A stretch of DNA of 64,000 bases. Source: Anadara kagoshimensis (taxonomy: Eukaryota; Mollusca; Bivalvia; Arcoida; Arcidae). Each line of letters opens with the position of its first letter. Position 1 is the stretch's first letter. The stretch is from NCBI GenBank assembly GCA_021292105.1, contig CM037865.1:75275870-75339869 (forward strand), written 5' to 3'. The translations under genes were made by a program, and so were the position numbers. The notes beneath the pieces are model-generated. The model did not search any database and had not been told where the DNA came from. It saw only the letters and a list, made by a program, of their open reading frames with translations. This document shows positions 1-12,843 of this stretch, piece after piece.

Positions 1-57
1 ATTTGTAATGTCAACATTCACATCTCTAATTAATCGAAAATAAAATGGTATTATAGA

Positions 58-400
58 CAATATATACCCTATATGATAGACAATCCAACCATCTTTTAAG
101 TGCATAATCTGTCCATATCAAAAGATGCACCATTTTGATAGGGTCTTGTGCTAAAAAATGTACAAAACACTATTAAATTGAAAGAGAAATTGACCTTTAC
201 ATTTACTGCTTCATATCATTGCTGCAGCAAGAAATGGAAGATAGTTTTATTATAAAATATCGCCTATATGATACACAATCCAACCATCTTTTAAGTGCAT
301 TATCTGTCCATTTTAAAAGATGCATCATTTTAATAGTGCCTTGTGCTAAACAATGCACAAAAACCATTAAAATGAAAGAGAAATTGAACTTAAATATGAA
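58..400. repeat. Two diverged tandem copies of a ~195-bp unit
   Basis: The stretch 58-205 is repeated at about 253-400. Both copies share TATATGATA, ACAATCCAACCATCTTTTAAG, a TCTGTCCAT block and AATTGAAAGAGAAATTGA-like ends. No coding potential is seen. It marks the left edge of the gene-less palindrome-rich field. Confidence 0.8.
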
Positions 401-734
401 AACTACCCAAATAAGAGACAATGCAACGTCATTAATAGTGTCTGATACATCAATATAATCCAACAAGCATATTTTAAATCAATAAAACAAAAAAAAATTT
501 TATAAAATTTAGTAAGGGGTACCCCTTGCAGATTTTTCGCTCAAAATTAAAGTTGTCTTTATAGAACAGAATATTTTTTAATCGAAATTTTGGTTAAGAA
601 TGTATTGAAAATTAGAGAGGAATTGCATAAATTTAATGCTATAAACATGTAATGGACAAACCCCACAATTATCATGTTTGTAACGTAAAAATTAAGTTAC
701 AAAAATGATGTCTGCGTTTTAGAATTAAAACAGT

Positions 735-1290
735 TCTACATCAAAGAAATTAAAGGGTTTTAATATGTTTCGAAACAATCATTTTCCATTACAAAGATTT
801 TAAAACTTGAACACATTTAAAATCCTTACAAAATGGCTTAAATCAGTTAACCGCGGCATCGTCATTTTTGTAACTTATTTTAGAATAGGTTACAAAAATG
901 ATGATTTTACGGTTAGACATTTTTTCGTTCAAACACTACATATAATTTGCTACAAATATTTTAAATTGATTAAAAAAAATATAATATGATGGGATAAATT
1001 GTTTTTTTTATTTAAAAACGGTTAGGAGTTCTACAATCTTAAGGTGCTTTAAAAAGATAAAATAATTTATCCCATCATATTATATCTCATTACAAATGTC
1101 TAACCGTAGAATCATCATTTTTGTAACCTATTCTTAAATAAGTTACAAAAATGACGATACCGCGGTTAGGTGTTTAAAGTCGTTTTAAAAAAGGATTTAT
1201 ATGTTTTTTAATATTAAAATCTTTGTAATGGAAAAGAATTGTTTCGAAACATATGAAAAACCTTTAAATTCTATCATTTAAGGCTTTTTC
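735..1290. repeat. Large imperfect palindrome, arms ~230-275 bp
   Basis: The left arm (about 735-1005) and right arm (about 1062-1290) are inverted copies. GTTTCGAAACAATC..TTTTCCATTACAAAG at 769-798 is mirrored by CTTTGTAATGGAAAAG..GTTTCGAAAC at 1225-1251. The hairpin module at 848-916 is mirrored at 1100-1169, and ATATAATATGATGGGATAAA near 978 is mirrored near 1066-1085. The ~55-base centre is not palindromic. The arms differ by scattered substitutions. Confidence 0.85.
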
Positions 1291-1534
1291 AATCCTAACC
1301 GCAGATTTATCATTTTTGTAACATTTAAATCAAGATGTTTTAGAATAGATAACAAAAATGATTCTATGATTAGACACCTCAATTTATTAAAACGACATGA
1401 TTTACATAGAAAAAATTAAAGGTTTTTGCTTAAATTTTCTACTGAAAATACTTATCTATATGTAACAAATCTGACTTATTACATGAGTCAAGGTAGAGTC
1501 TTGATGCAATTTAGATTGAAAATCCATATTAAAT

Positions 1535-1674
1535 CACTACTAGGCATCATAGAAAACATTTTTAAAATGATCTATTGTACTTGATATCTTTTGGTGGATT
1601 TGAATTTTTCATTAAAAATCATAGTATGAAAATGCTATCAAAATCGCTCTATCTCTTCTAATAAGGGAGATAGC
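1535..1674 (+). repeat. Arm of a long-range inverted repeat (partner 9920-10055)
   Basis: ATCATAGTATGAAAATGC, a GCTCTATCTCTT block and AAGGGAGATAGC (ending at 1674) reappear on the opposite strand at 9920-10000. Weaker similarity extends to the AGGCATCAT..AAACAT block. The arms lie about 8.2 kb apart and enclose most of the palindrome field. Confidence 0.75.
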
Positions 1675-1688
1675 GTATAACAATTTCA

Positions 1689-2115
1689 AATGATAGAATT
1701 TAAAGGGTTTTTCATAAGTTTCCAAATAATCCTTTTCCATTACAAAGATTTTATTATTAAAACACATTTAAATCCGTTTTAAAATTACTTAAAGCAGCTA
1801 ACCGCGGCATCGTCATTTTTGTAACTTGATTTAAATGTTACAAAAATGATAAGTCTGCGGTTAGGGTTTAAATGATAGAATTTAAAGGGTTTTTCATATG
1901 TTTCCATTACAAAGATTTAAATATTGAAATACACTTAACTCATTTTTAAATGACCCAAAGCAGCTAACTGCGGCATCGTCATTTTTGTAACTTATTTTAG
2001 AATAGGTTACAAAAATGATGATTCTACGGTTAGACATTTTTTCGTTCAAACACTACATATTACATGCTCCAAATACTTTCAATTGATATAAGATATAATA
2101 TGATGAGATAATTTT
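1689..2115. repeat. Two direct copies of the palindrome-arm unit
   Basis: The segments 1689-1867 and 1868-2115 both run AATGATAGAATTTAAAGGG, a CCATTACAAAGATTT block, the hairpin module and its GCGGTTAG/ACGGTTAG end. They lie in the same orientation as the arm at 735-1005. So one ~250-bp unit has been copied both directly and inverted within 1.4 kb. Confidence 0.8.
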
Positions 2116-4016
2116 ATTTTTTCATTTGAAAGCACCTGAGGATTGTAAAAATTTCTAACCGCAAAAATATCATTTTTGTAACGTAAAAACTAAGTTACAA
2201 AAATGACATTGATGTGGTTAGACATTTTTGATAAACGTACGATGAGTTTACTTTGAAAATCAATTGATTACATTATTATATGTATAATACTATTGCTTTA
2301 AAGTATATGCATTATGATATTCATAGCGTTTGAATGAATATATGCCTAACCGCGAAATCTTTATTTTTGTAACCTTGAAATATTAAACTTTAAAGTTTGA
2401 TTTCGAATTTAATGGCTTTGATTTCAATAAAAAAAACTAACTTCGTCTTCCCATCAGGCCAGTAGCAATATCCGCTGTATATATCAATATTGTGCCAGTC
2501 AATGATGTATTTAACTAAAACCCTAGGTGATTTCTGCACTTTTCTTTAAAACGTCAACATAGAATAAACGAATTTAGGATGTATTTTTGAAAATTATCCT
2601 TTGCAAAAATAGCATGAAACAACTTCCTTTCACAATTTGAAGCTGCATTCTTTATTTCCTTAAAAGTTATACACAGTTGAATGTGTTAATTGTATTGATA
2701 TAGCAAATACAAAAAGTATTGATAGTAATTAAAATTCGATAAACTATAGTTTAGTTTCAAGTAAAAATTAAATAAATTAATTTGGATATCGAAAAACATG
2801 AAATATATTATGTTCAAATTTGAAAATATGTCTTTATTAATACGATATTAACGTTACAAAAATGACAAATTCGCGGTGAGAAAATATTTGTTATCAAAAT
2901 AGCAAAAAAGTTTTTAGATTGATTAAAATTTAATATAAAAATCATACTATATGTAGGTATAAAAAAACTAAATTACAATTATTATTTTGTAAAAAAACAC
3001 ATTATTTATTTAAAATTGAAGAGAAAAAAATAGTATGAAATGATAGACAAAAGTGTCTAAAAACAAATGCTATAACTGCATTTATTGAATAGTATTTATT
3101 ATCAAATTTACTTGAAGATATTTTAAAGAAAACTATCAAACCCTAGACGTAGGGTTAAATTAAGGGTTAAATTTGAACTGTTATTATTCCTGAAATAATC
3201 ACCAGAGAACCAGGGTATCTTGCATGGCTGTTAATTGTGATATAACGTTTCATTTAAAATATCTTTTATATTTTCTTTGCAAAACATTAGCAAACGATGA
3301 GTGTCGGAAAATTGAAGATTTTTGGCAAAATTTCCAAAAACTTGAAATGGATTATTATCATATATTGAAGTGAGATAGAAGTTATAATTTTTGGTAAAAA
3401 GAGATAGATATGCCTAGTATTGCCTGAAATAAAAATTAATCTGAAAAATCTAGTTTGAATTTTAAGACATTTTTAAAATTTACTGCCAATAAATGGGTTA
3501 CATAAATGATATTTAAGAACAAATTGAACTTTTACATTTTTCCGAGCATGCAAATTCTTGATACCAAAAGATAGATCATTTTTTACGCTTTAAAACTGAT
3601 ACCAAACCCTAGGCAGTTTCTTAAAATCAACCATCAACCTAAGTGAAAACCTTTAAAAATTGATTAAGGTACAAAAATGACGATAATGAGAGGCAAGGGT
3701 TGATACTGTTTTCTTACAGAATTCAAAATTTAAAACCTATTTCCAATACGCCAATGTATGGTCTGTCGAAATTCGTAAACAGTAGTGAACTATCAAAAAG
3801 CAATAAAAAGTAATCTCAGGTTGAGCATGTAGGGGGTCGTCATTTATGTAACTTATGCAAGATTTTCAGAGTATGAGGTATGGGTGAATAAAGTGAATAA
3901 CCTTTTATTTAAAAAATTATGAAAAACAATTTTCTGTTCTGCATAGACATCTTTTTTCCGCATTTAGTATAAAACATATACCTGTATCTAGTAAAAAAAA
4001 GGTGAGATAGCTAACC

Positions 4017-4855
4017 CTTAGTGCAAGTATAGGGAAATCGAAATTTCAAAATTTTCACTCATTTGGTGGGGTATACCACTTAGTCCGTCCTCGGCAGGGA
4101 GTGATTTCTAGAAGTCGGGGGTTAAAGAAATGGTAGAATAAACATGTGGGGTTAGGAAAACCCCCGAATCTAACAAAAAATGAACTCTAACTTCCTATTT
4201 TGAAAAGTTTTAGATGGTCGTTTGATTAAGTTACATAATGAACAATGGACGTATGAACCTAACCCTCAATGGGTAAAACATGAGATATAAAAACATTTTA
4301 AGTGTTAGATTGTATATTTTAGTGAGTTTTATCGATATTAAACTGCGAAAAACATAAAATTGTATTTTTATGGATGAATTTTGACATTGAAAAGTCAGGT
4401 TACATAAATGACCTAACCATCTAACCATAACGATAATTATGGTTGAGTTTCTAACAACGGCGGTTAGACCTTCATTTGTGTAACCCTGATTTATGAGTAT
4501 CACCAAAAACGTTTCCAAAAATGACAGTTGTTTGAAATTTTGATTGAAATCACTTGTTTTTGTTTAAATCTATTGATATAAAAAAAATTCGACTTGAAAT
4601 GATACGTTTAAATGCCAAGGGTTAGAGATCGAAAAAACACTGTTTCATTATGGTAACATAATTCATTTTCTTTACTAATAGAGGGTTAGAAAAGGTTATT
4701 AGAGGGTTAGAGAGGGTTTGAAGCGCAATTCTAACCCTTCGAGACGATTTTTCGATCGTAGAACCTTAAAAAATAGGCCTCAGACAAAAAATGCACTAAT
4801 TGGTATATCCCCACCAAATGACCTTAACTTGAGATTTCAGATTTTCCTATCAATT
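4017..4855. repeat. Diverged palindrome centred near 4437
   Basis: The outer ends match inverted: TCATTTGGTGGGGTATACCA at about 4058-4077 pairs with TGGTATATCCCCACCAAATGA at about 4801-4821. At the centre, GGTTACATAAATGACCTAACC (about 4392) faces GGTTAGACCTTCATTTGTGTAACC (about 4463). The material between is only weakly alignable, so the structure is old. Confidence 0.6.
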
Positions 4856-7589
4856 TTTTAGTGACTTGATTTTTTGTCTCTAGCGTTTTTATTTTTGAGA
4901 TTTTTTTTCCTGGCATATATATTGCCGAATAGGTATTTTAATTCTCTACAACATGTTAAAAGCGATTTTAAGTATCTTTAACATTAAGCAAGATATGGCC
5001 AATTTTCTTACCCACCATGCATTTTTGCCATTTTCATTTCAGGTTACAAAAATGACGTTATAGGTTGACCCTACCCATGTTTGAGCACTTATAACTTTTG
5101 GTGTCTTCATTTGATTTTAAACTGTTTGCAAATTCGGAACCGCAAGACATGTATCTACCATATTATATAACATACAGTTCTTATCGGTCCAAAAAATAAT
5201 GAAACCAAGGTCATAGTTAGGTTCATTTTGGTGACTTCATCAATTTTGTCCGTTTTTGCCTAGGGTTGATGTGTTAAAAGCCTCTTTTGCTTAGAGTTTT
5301 TGTGCGGGATGGAAGCTGTATTCATTACAATTACTATGGAAAAAAGACTGGTTTCAATTTCTTTCTTCAAAGCCGATCCATGGAAAAAATTCAAATTACC
5401 CGTTTACGTCAATTTTGTAACCTTTTAGCAGGGGGTATTTCAAAAATCTGTAATTAATCCCCTGAGAAAGATACAATAATCTAGTGACTTTTAGTGGATT
5501 GCCAACTGTTTGTTTTGCCAGGTCACAAAGAATCATTCTTGTAAATTGCTTTAAACTATGAAATTCATTGCCAACATTTTAACAAAAATGACATAAAAAT
5601 GCAAAATTTCAAAGGGAGTACATTTTCCCATTTTCTGTCTGAACTTTATTTTAATTACAATAGAATAAAGTACGATTAAAACAACGGCCATGCAAGTGCA
5701 CCTGGTGCTCAGCATATTATTAACCGAGTAGAGAGACGTCAAAAATTAACCCCCAATTGATTTTTGCCTAGGGTTATGTTGATTATTAAGAGATATTTTG
5801 ATGAAACTTAAAAGCAAAGAAAATACAGCACAATTACTTATGTCTACTAAAAATTACATCAGTATCTTCATGTTTTTTCTCTTTTATGCATGTCAATTTT
5901 TGGCACTTATCAAGTTGTCATATGCTGTATAACTATTTCAAACGAAACTCTTTAATGTCATTAAATTAAGTTGTTCTTACGCTGTTAATATTACTTAACA
6001 AACTTAATTATTTGATTATTCTTCATTCTGAAAAGATCTACTCATCATTATTTCATGTTTGTAACTTATTCTCTGTTTCTAGTGTTTGAATTATTTTCAT
6101 AGTTAAATGCATTGAAACAAAGGAACTTTGACTAGTATCTATAGCATATTGGACATACTATCACCAACGCTATTTTTATTGCATAGAAAGCGTCGATTTC
6201 TACTCGAAAGAACAATGTTTTTTGACGTGATATTTTATTACCAAACATCTAAAAACAGTTTGTTAATTCGCTTTAATATTTGCAGTTATATGATCTATGT
6301 TTCATATGTATATGGAAAACAGGCATAATATTTTGCAAAATTGTTTCAAAATGATTAACTGCTAGGGTTATATACTTATACATTACATATCATTATGGTA
6401 TTGATATAATGAAAAGAGACGATAAAGATGTCTATGTGAACATGCCATACATTACAAGAGATAGTATATTTTAAGTTAACTTTTAACTTTTGTTTATGCG
6501 AATAAGTTACAAAAATGAAATCATTGCGGTTAGAGTAGTTAACTACGAAGTAGACATATCAGTGTCAACCTATTACTTACATTAACAAAATATGATCTAT
6601 GGAACTTGTAAAACATGGTTTACCCTTACTGTATGGATTCCACAATAATATATATCCTAAACGCAGAATTATCATTTATGTAACTTAGTTTATGACAATT
6701 CATCAGAACATAGAAGATTTGAAACATTCAAAAATACTGAAATTTAACTCTGTATATCTATGTCAATATCATAATTTTAAATCCCCGCACTTGTGACCGT
6801 TTGCATACCAATGTAAAACTTAAGGATAATATACGAATTGTTATACTTAAAATACAGAAATGGCGGAAAGCGATTCAATGGTACACTATCTAGTTTGCAC
6901 ATAATATAGCGTGCGTCGTGGAATATATCAATGAGATATTTAAAATGATTGACTGGAACCATTTCGTTACCATGCGTTGTAAAATTTAATGGTATTTTTT
7001 TAAAATTTCCTTACTTTCTTTCTCTGAATGCAACCAACTACTTGATATTATGAAATCAGACGTGGCCTATAGGATGGACATGTTCACGAGATACACAATG
7101 AGTTATTTTAAATGTTTCAAAGTGGCGTCATTTTGATACGATGCGCTGCAAAACTTAAGGTTCACTTAATAAATTTAAGTTACAAACATGATGTTCATAG
7201 GGTTTGTGGCAAGAATTAAATACAAGATAATATATGATTATCTTTGCTCTTATAGCATCATATCAATCCAACATAACAACTCAAGTATGCTATGCTAGAA
7301 AGAAATGTCATATCATTGTCACAATTTTCTAATCATGAAAACATCATTTTTGTAACTTAATCCTGTGTTCTTAAATGCCTATTGTCAGACACAAAACAAT
7401 GAACTTAAGTATGTTTGTCATTTATTCTTAATACAGTTTAACATAGAATTGAATAAAGCTAGGGTTTTACCGATTTAAGAAAAAGTGTTTTTACTTCAAA
7501 GATCTTGTAAGTGGTATACCTTACAAAAATCGATTTTTGTGTTTTAGAGAAGGCATTTAGTATGTAAGCGTATTTTGCACAACAGTTGA

Positions 7590-9030
7590 TACCGTGTTGT
7601 TGAACTAACACATGAAAACATAGTTTCTCTGTTATTTTAAGCGAAAGATGACCTATCGTAAGGCTTATCATTTTGGTAACTTACAAACAATAAACAAAAA
7701 AAGTTTGGGGTTATAATGTTTTTAGTTAATACACGACTCAATTAACCACGGTTCGTTAGTAAATTATGATTTGAGTTATGTATTATTCATAAATGAGGTA
7801 AAACGATTGAATTATTTCACTTCGCTTCTTTGCTGATCTAATCTTGAGATCTTCATTTTTGTAACCTAAATTACACCCAATTTTTGCGGTTAGGCATTTT
7901 CTCTTTATAACTCATGTTTAAAGGCTAGGTGTTTAAGCAATATAAAGGATCACAGAACTACACCTACGTATTTATCATCTAATGCATGGTATTAATCATT
8001 TTAGCTTGAGGAATTTCTTACCCCAATCATTTCATTTTTATAACATATAAAAAGATAAGTTACAAAAATGAAAACTTTAGGGTTTTAAGTTTTTTTTTAC
8101 AAATACAAGACTCAGTTAAGATAGGCCTGTTAATTAGTTGTAATTTAAGTAATGTTTTATTCATAAATGAAGAGAAACGATTGAACTATATCATTTTGTC
8201 TCTTTGCTGATCTAACCCTGATATCTTCATTTTTGTAACCTTAATTAAGTTACTGAAATGAAATTTTCCCGGTTAGAGAGTTATCGTCCTAAAATTAGTT
8301 ATTTTATTTACTAATTTATTGATACATATAAATAATTTTATTATATTCACATCAATAAAACATCTAGCTGTTGTACATAATTTAAAGCGCAAAATCTCTA
8401 ACCGCGGAAGTTTCATTTACGTAACTTAATTTAGGTTACAAAAATGAAAATGTCGGGGTTAGATAAGCAAACAGCCGAAATGATATAATTCAAACTTTTT
8501 GTGCAATGTTTTAATAAAGTAGAGCTTAAATCATTATTAATTAACAGTCCTCTATTAATTGAGTCTTATATTGAGTTACAAAATTAACAAGAATAGGATT
8601 AGAAATTTCTCATGCTAAAATCACCAATGCCATGTATTAGTTGATGAATATATATGTATAGTTGAGTTATCTTTTATATTACTTATACACCTAGCCTTTA
8701 TGCATATCTTATAGCGTGAAATGTCTAACCGCAACAATTTGATGTAATTTATGTTACAAAAATGAAGATATTACGTTTTGATAAAAACATTGTTATTATC
8801 ATATAATTCAACCATTTCTCCCCATTTATGAATAACACATAACATAAATCATATGTAACTAACACTCCTCAGTTAGTTGAGTCGTGCATTAATGCAAAAC
8901 ATCATAACCCCAAACTTTTCATTTTTGTAACTTATTGCTTGTAAGGTATTAAAATGATAAGCTTGGGGTAGGCCATTTTTTCTTTAGAATAATAAAAAAT
9001 CTATGTTTTGATGTGTCATTTTAAGAACAC
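7590..9030. repeat. Large palindrome centred near 8339, arms ~700 bp
   Basis: The arms pair in register over several blocks. AAGTTTGGGGTTATAATG near 7700 pairs with CATAACCCCAAACTT near 8900. TATTCATAAATGAGG near 7785 pairs with CCCATTTATGAATA near 8822. The module at 8212-8276 pairs with 8398-8462. The segment 8040-8240 is in addition a direct repeat of 7668-7880. No coding sequence was recognised. Confidence 0.75.
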
Positions 9031-9919
9031 GGTATCAACTAGTGTGCGAAATACACTAAAAACATAAAATTCAGTGTTAATTACACTGTAGCTGTAAATA
9101 AAGTGAATACAGTATGTGATTAAACGGAAAAATTGCTAAAAAAACGAAAAGAACACAGAGATTTAAATGAAACTATGGGCTGATTAAGAAAGAAATTTTA
9201 ACGTAACCTGACATAAACATATGTTAATTTAAACATTAACAATGATATACATACGGTCAGAGGTCCTTGGTAAATGCAGAATCGAAATTTAAGGTGAATT
9301 TATATTAAAAAAAGCTCTATTTTCCCATGTATTTTACACTCAAATAGTCTATTATATGTCTAACATGGCTTCTCGCGTTTAATTTTGTGAAACAAATATT
9401 TAATTTTTTGTAAGGTGTGTACTGTACCCCTTAAGAATTTTTTCGTGTAAAGAACTTTTCTCTTTAAATCTTTAAAGCTTCATATTATTCAAGTCTATGT
9501 TAAAACATATTTAAGGAATCAATAAGAATCTATTAATCTATTATTTAACAAAGTAATAGACAACTTTAGGATACTGTTTTAAGTTACAAAAATGATACGC
9601 ATAGGGTAAGGAAGTTTACAAGACAAGATGACATTTTGTTTAGATTAAACATAATTCTACTGTCATATTGTATTGGAGTAATGAGGTAATTGCGAGGAGA
9701 AAGACCCAATACGTTATATTACGTTGCCACCATTCTAACCCTGTGTACTTCATTTTGGTAACTTATATTATGTTACAAACTTGAAGATACTGCGGTTAGA
9801 ATTTTTTGAGATTGATTTGGATTAGAAACGCAAACAAACTGGTAGATGATGATCAATATTCTTCTTTTTAATATTTAATTGACATCAGACCTTAGATCAC
9901 GATATTAAAACTATTATAA

Positions 9920-10055
9920 GCTATCTCCCTTATTTAAAGAGATAGAGCAAATTTGAATGCATTTTCATACTATGATTTTCAATGACGAGTTCAAATCTAT
10001 CGAAAGATTTTAGGTGCCGTTGATCAATTCCTACATGTTTCCCATGGTGCCTAAT
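9920..10055 (-). repeat. Partner arm of the long-range inverted repeat (with 1535-1674)
   Basis: It begins GCTATCTCCCTT and contains GCATTTTCATACTATGATTTTC, the reverse complement of the block ending at 1674. It marks the right side of the palindrome field. Confidence 0.75.
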
Positions 10056-10687
10056 CATAATCAAATGTTTTATATTCATTTCAAATCCCCTCAAAAATTA
10101 AAAAAAGTCATTTATATGATATCATAATGTAAAATATGTATACCATATTTTCATAAGAAATAATATCTAAAAAAATGATGTTTTTTCTTGATAAATCTTG
10201 TCTTTTTAATAAGTCAAGATACCAAAAATTACTGATAATGACTTGATTCGAGGCTATAAGCTTATTTATTTTTTTTATAATTTAATTTATTTTCCACCAT
10301 TTAATATAAATTTTCAAAAAATTAAAACTATTCTTATTGACATAAAATTGACATGTATCGATAAAACATGTAAAATGCATATGTTTAAAATTCCAAAAAG
10401 GATGAAAACGAACGTTTTTACCATTCTAAAAGTGGAAAATCAGACTTTGATTATGTTACAAAAACGATTGTACCGCGTCCAAGTAATATTTCAGAAATTA
10501 TTGGTATTTTGTTTAAATAATTTGAGATTACAGTAACATTTTATTTCGCCTTTGGCAATCCGAATCGAAATTGTTGAAAAATGACAAATTTCTGCATTTA
10601 ATTGACTATCCAAAAACGACCTTGATTATGGTACAAAAATGCAAATGTCGTGGTTGAGACAGGGTTAACGTAAAAATATTTTACAAA

Positions 10688-10793
10688 TTCTATATGACAT
10701 CTCAACTTGCACTTGCAATTCCCTTTCATGATTGTGTCATTGACTCCACACAAAATGGAATTCTCAGTTTAATTTAAGACGCTTTTCCAATAT
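10688..10793 (+). repeat. Inverted-repeat arm flanking the 56-bp array (partner 12844-12950)
   Basis: TTCTATATGACATCTCAA, a GCAATTCCCTTTCATGATTG block, ACACAAAATG and AAGACGCTTTTCC recur in inverse order at 12844-12950 with an estimated identity near 88%. The pair encloses 2.05 kb that includes the 56-bp tandem array. It could be the ends of a non-autonomous element or an inverted duplication. No target duplication was confirmed. Confidence 0.8.
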
Positions 10794-11435
10794 AGTTTCA
10801 TCTTAGTTTGGTTAAATGTTTATAAAGTCTGACTTGGGGTTAAAATCACTATTAACGCAAATGGTTTATTCCAAGTTTGAAGTACAAAGTTAAATCCTTG
10901 GAGACAAAGAATATTAAATGCGCATGTAATGTCAAACATAGAGTAAAGAAACAAAAAATAAGAATTCATATCAGATTAGGACTTAACCTAGGGGTATAAT
11001 CACGGGTAGGGTAACGATAAAACTTATATATGCATCAAGTTTGATTTCGTGTTAAACTTTAAGAATAATCTAATTTAGAGTAAATCAACTTAGCTTAAAC
11101 CAAGTTAGGATTAAGATGTTAACGGGTGTTTTGGGGTTAGGGTTTGGGTAAAATTATATTTTAATATCGTGCAGAGCAAGTTTATCACTAGACAAGACTA
11201 AACATTGAAAACTGCAACAGGTCGGTTTGTCGTCTAACTTGTAGTTAAATTATAAGCAGATTTTAAAGTTTAATCCTAGTTCAGAGTTAAATTTTAAATG
11301 TTCAGTTTAATAATCGGGGGTAGACTAAGTCGTTTAATTTGGTTAGAAATAATATGTAAAATGCTAATAAAGTCAGATTTCGTGGTAAACTTGGAGTTAA
11401 TGTAAAGTAAATAGTTTAATCCTACTATACAATAG

Positions 11436-12500
11436 ATAGCAAAAAGCATAAGTGTAAGCATGTAGTCTTTGGGGTTTAACTTTGAGTCTATATAGCGGAA
11501 AGCATAAGTTTAAGCATGAAGCTTTTGGGGTTAAACTTTGAGTCTATATAGCAGAAAGCATAAGTGTAAGCATGTAGCTTTTGGGGTTTTACTTTGAGTC
11601 TATATAGCAGAAAGCATAAGTGTAAGCATGTAGCTTTTGGGGTTTTACTTTGAGTCTATATAGCAGAAAGCATAAGTGTAAGCATGTAGCTTTTGGGGTT
11701 TTACTTTGAGTCTATATAGCAGAAAGCATAAGTGTAAGCATGTAGGTTTTGGGGTTTAACTTTGAGTCTATATAGCAGAAAGCATAAGTGTAAGCATGTA
11801 ACTTTTGGGGTTAAAATTTGAGTCTATATAGCAGAAAGCATAAGTGTAAGCATGTAGGTTTTGGGGTTTAACTTTGAGTCTATATAGCAGAAAGCATAAG
11901 TGTAAGCATGTAACTTTTGGGGTTTTACTTTGAGTCTATATAGCAGAAAGCATAAGTGTAAGCATGTAGCTTTTGGGGTTTTACTTTGAGTCTATATAGC
12001 AGAAAGCATAAGTGTAAGCATGTAACTTTTGGGGTTTTACTTTGAGTCTATATAGCAGAAAGCATAAGTGTAAGCATGTAACTTTTGGGGTTTACTTTGA
12101 GTCTATATAGCAGAAAGCATAAGTGTAAGCATGTAGCTTTTGGGGTTTTACTTTGAGTCTATATAGCAGAAAGCATAAGTGTAAGCATGTAACTTTTGGG
12201 GTTTTACTTTGAGTCTATATAGCAGAAAGCATAAGTGTAAGCATGTAACTTTTGGGGTTTTACTTTGAGTCTATATAGCAGAAAGCATAAGTGTAAGCAT
12301 GTAACTTTTGGGGTTTTACTTTGAGTCTATATAGCAGAAAGCATAAGTGTAAGCATGTAGCTTTTGGGGTTTAACTTTGAGTCTATATAGCAGAAAGCAT
12401 AAGTGTAAGCATGTAACTTTTGGGGTTTTACTTTGAGTCTATATAGCAGAAAGCATAAGTGTAAGCATGTAACTTTTGGGGTTTAACCTTGAGTTTATAT
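11436..12500. repeat. 56-bp tandem array, ~19 copies
   Basis: The unit is GTCTATATAGCAGAAAGCAT, AAGTGTAAGCATGTA, (G/A)CTTTTGGGG, TTTTACTTTGA. Unit starts fall at 11486, 11542, 11598, 11654, 11710 and so on to 12437, exactly 56 bp apart except one 55-bp step near 12101. Copies are nearly identical, in contrast to the decayed satellite around them, so this is a recent amplification. Confidence 0.97.
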
Positions 12501-12843
12501 ATTCCAATAGAATCCCAATTACAATTCCAATCCATCTTAGGTAAAGATCTGATACAGATAATTTTAGGTAGAGTAAATAGTTTAATCCTGATGAAGTTTT
12601 TGTGTTATACTTGGAGTTCAATCTCAAATACAGTGAATAGGCTAATCCTAGTTAGGAGAAAATTGTTAAACGTACATCAAATTTGATTTGGTTTTATACC
12701 AGATTTTTATCTCTTGTAGAGTTCATAGTTAAATCCTCGTTAGGAGTATAAAGGTATTTGTTCATCATGTTGGATTTGGAGCTAAACTTGGATTTTAATC
12801 TAGGATAGAGTAAATATTTATGTAATAAGCAGGAGTTGAACGT

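Larger units (their letters stand above)
480..10690. repeat. Gene-less field of dispersed hairpin modules (TCATTTTTGTAAC / GTTACAAAAATGA)
   Basis: I see no gene here; open frames are short and have no recognisable domain. The dominant structure is a palindromic module: CTAACCGC, about 5-9 bases, TCATTTTTGTAAC, a short spacer, GTTACAAAAATGA, about 5-9 bases, GCGGTTAG. Paired modules lie at about 848-916, 1100-1169, 1798-1864, 1963-2033, 2155-2221, 8212-8276, 8398-8462, 8905-8972 and 9735-9799. Further unpaired or weaker halves lie near 670, 1298, 2343, 2852, 3669, 3835, 4391, 4462, 5041, 6506, 6660, 7186, 7340, 7850, 8025, 8730, 9582, 10455 and 10628. Inner bases vary between copies while both arms are kept, so the modules are old but structurally similar. 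Function is unknown. Confidence 0.85.

Noticed and set aside
10243-10536. 97-residue plus-strand frame
   Set aside because: AT-rich chance frame (Lys/Ile/Phe-rich) crossing a hairpin half-module; no family resemblance.
11436-12500. CRISPR-like regular array
   Set aside because: The unit repeats end to end with no unique spacers, and the DNA is eukaryotic.
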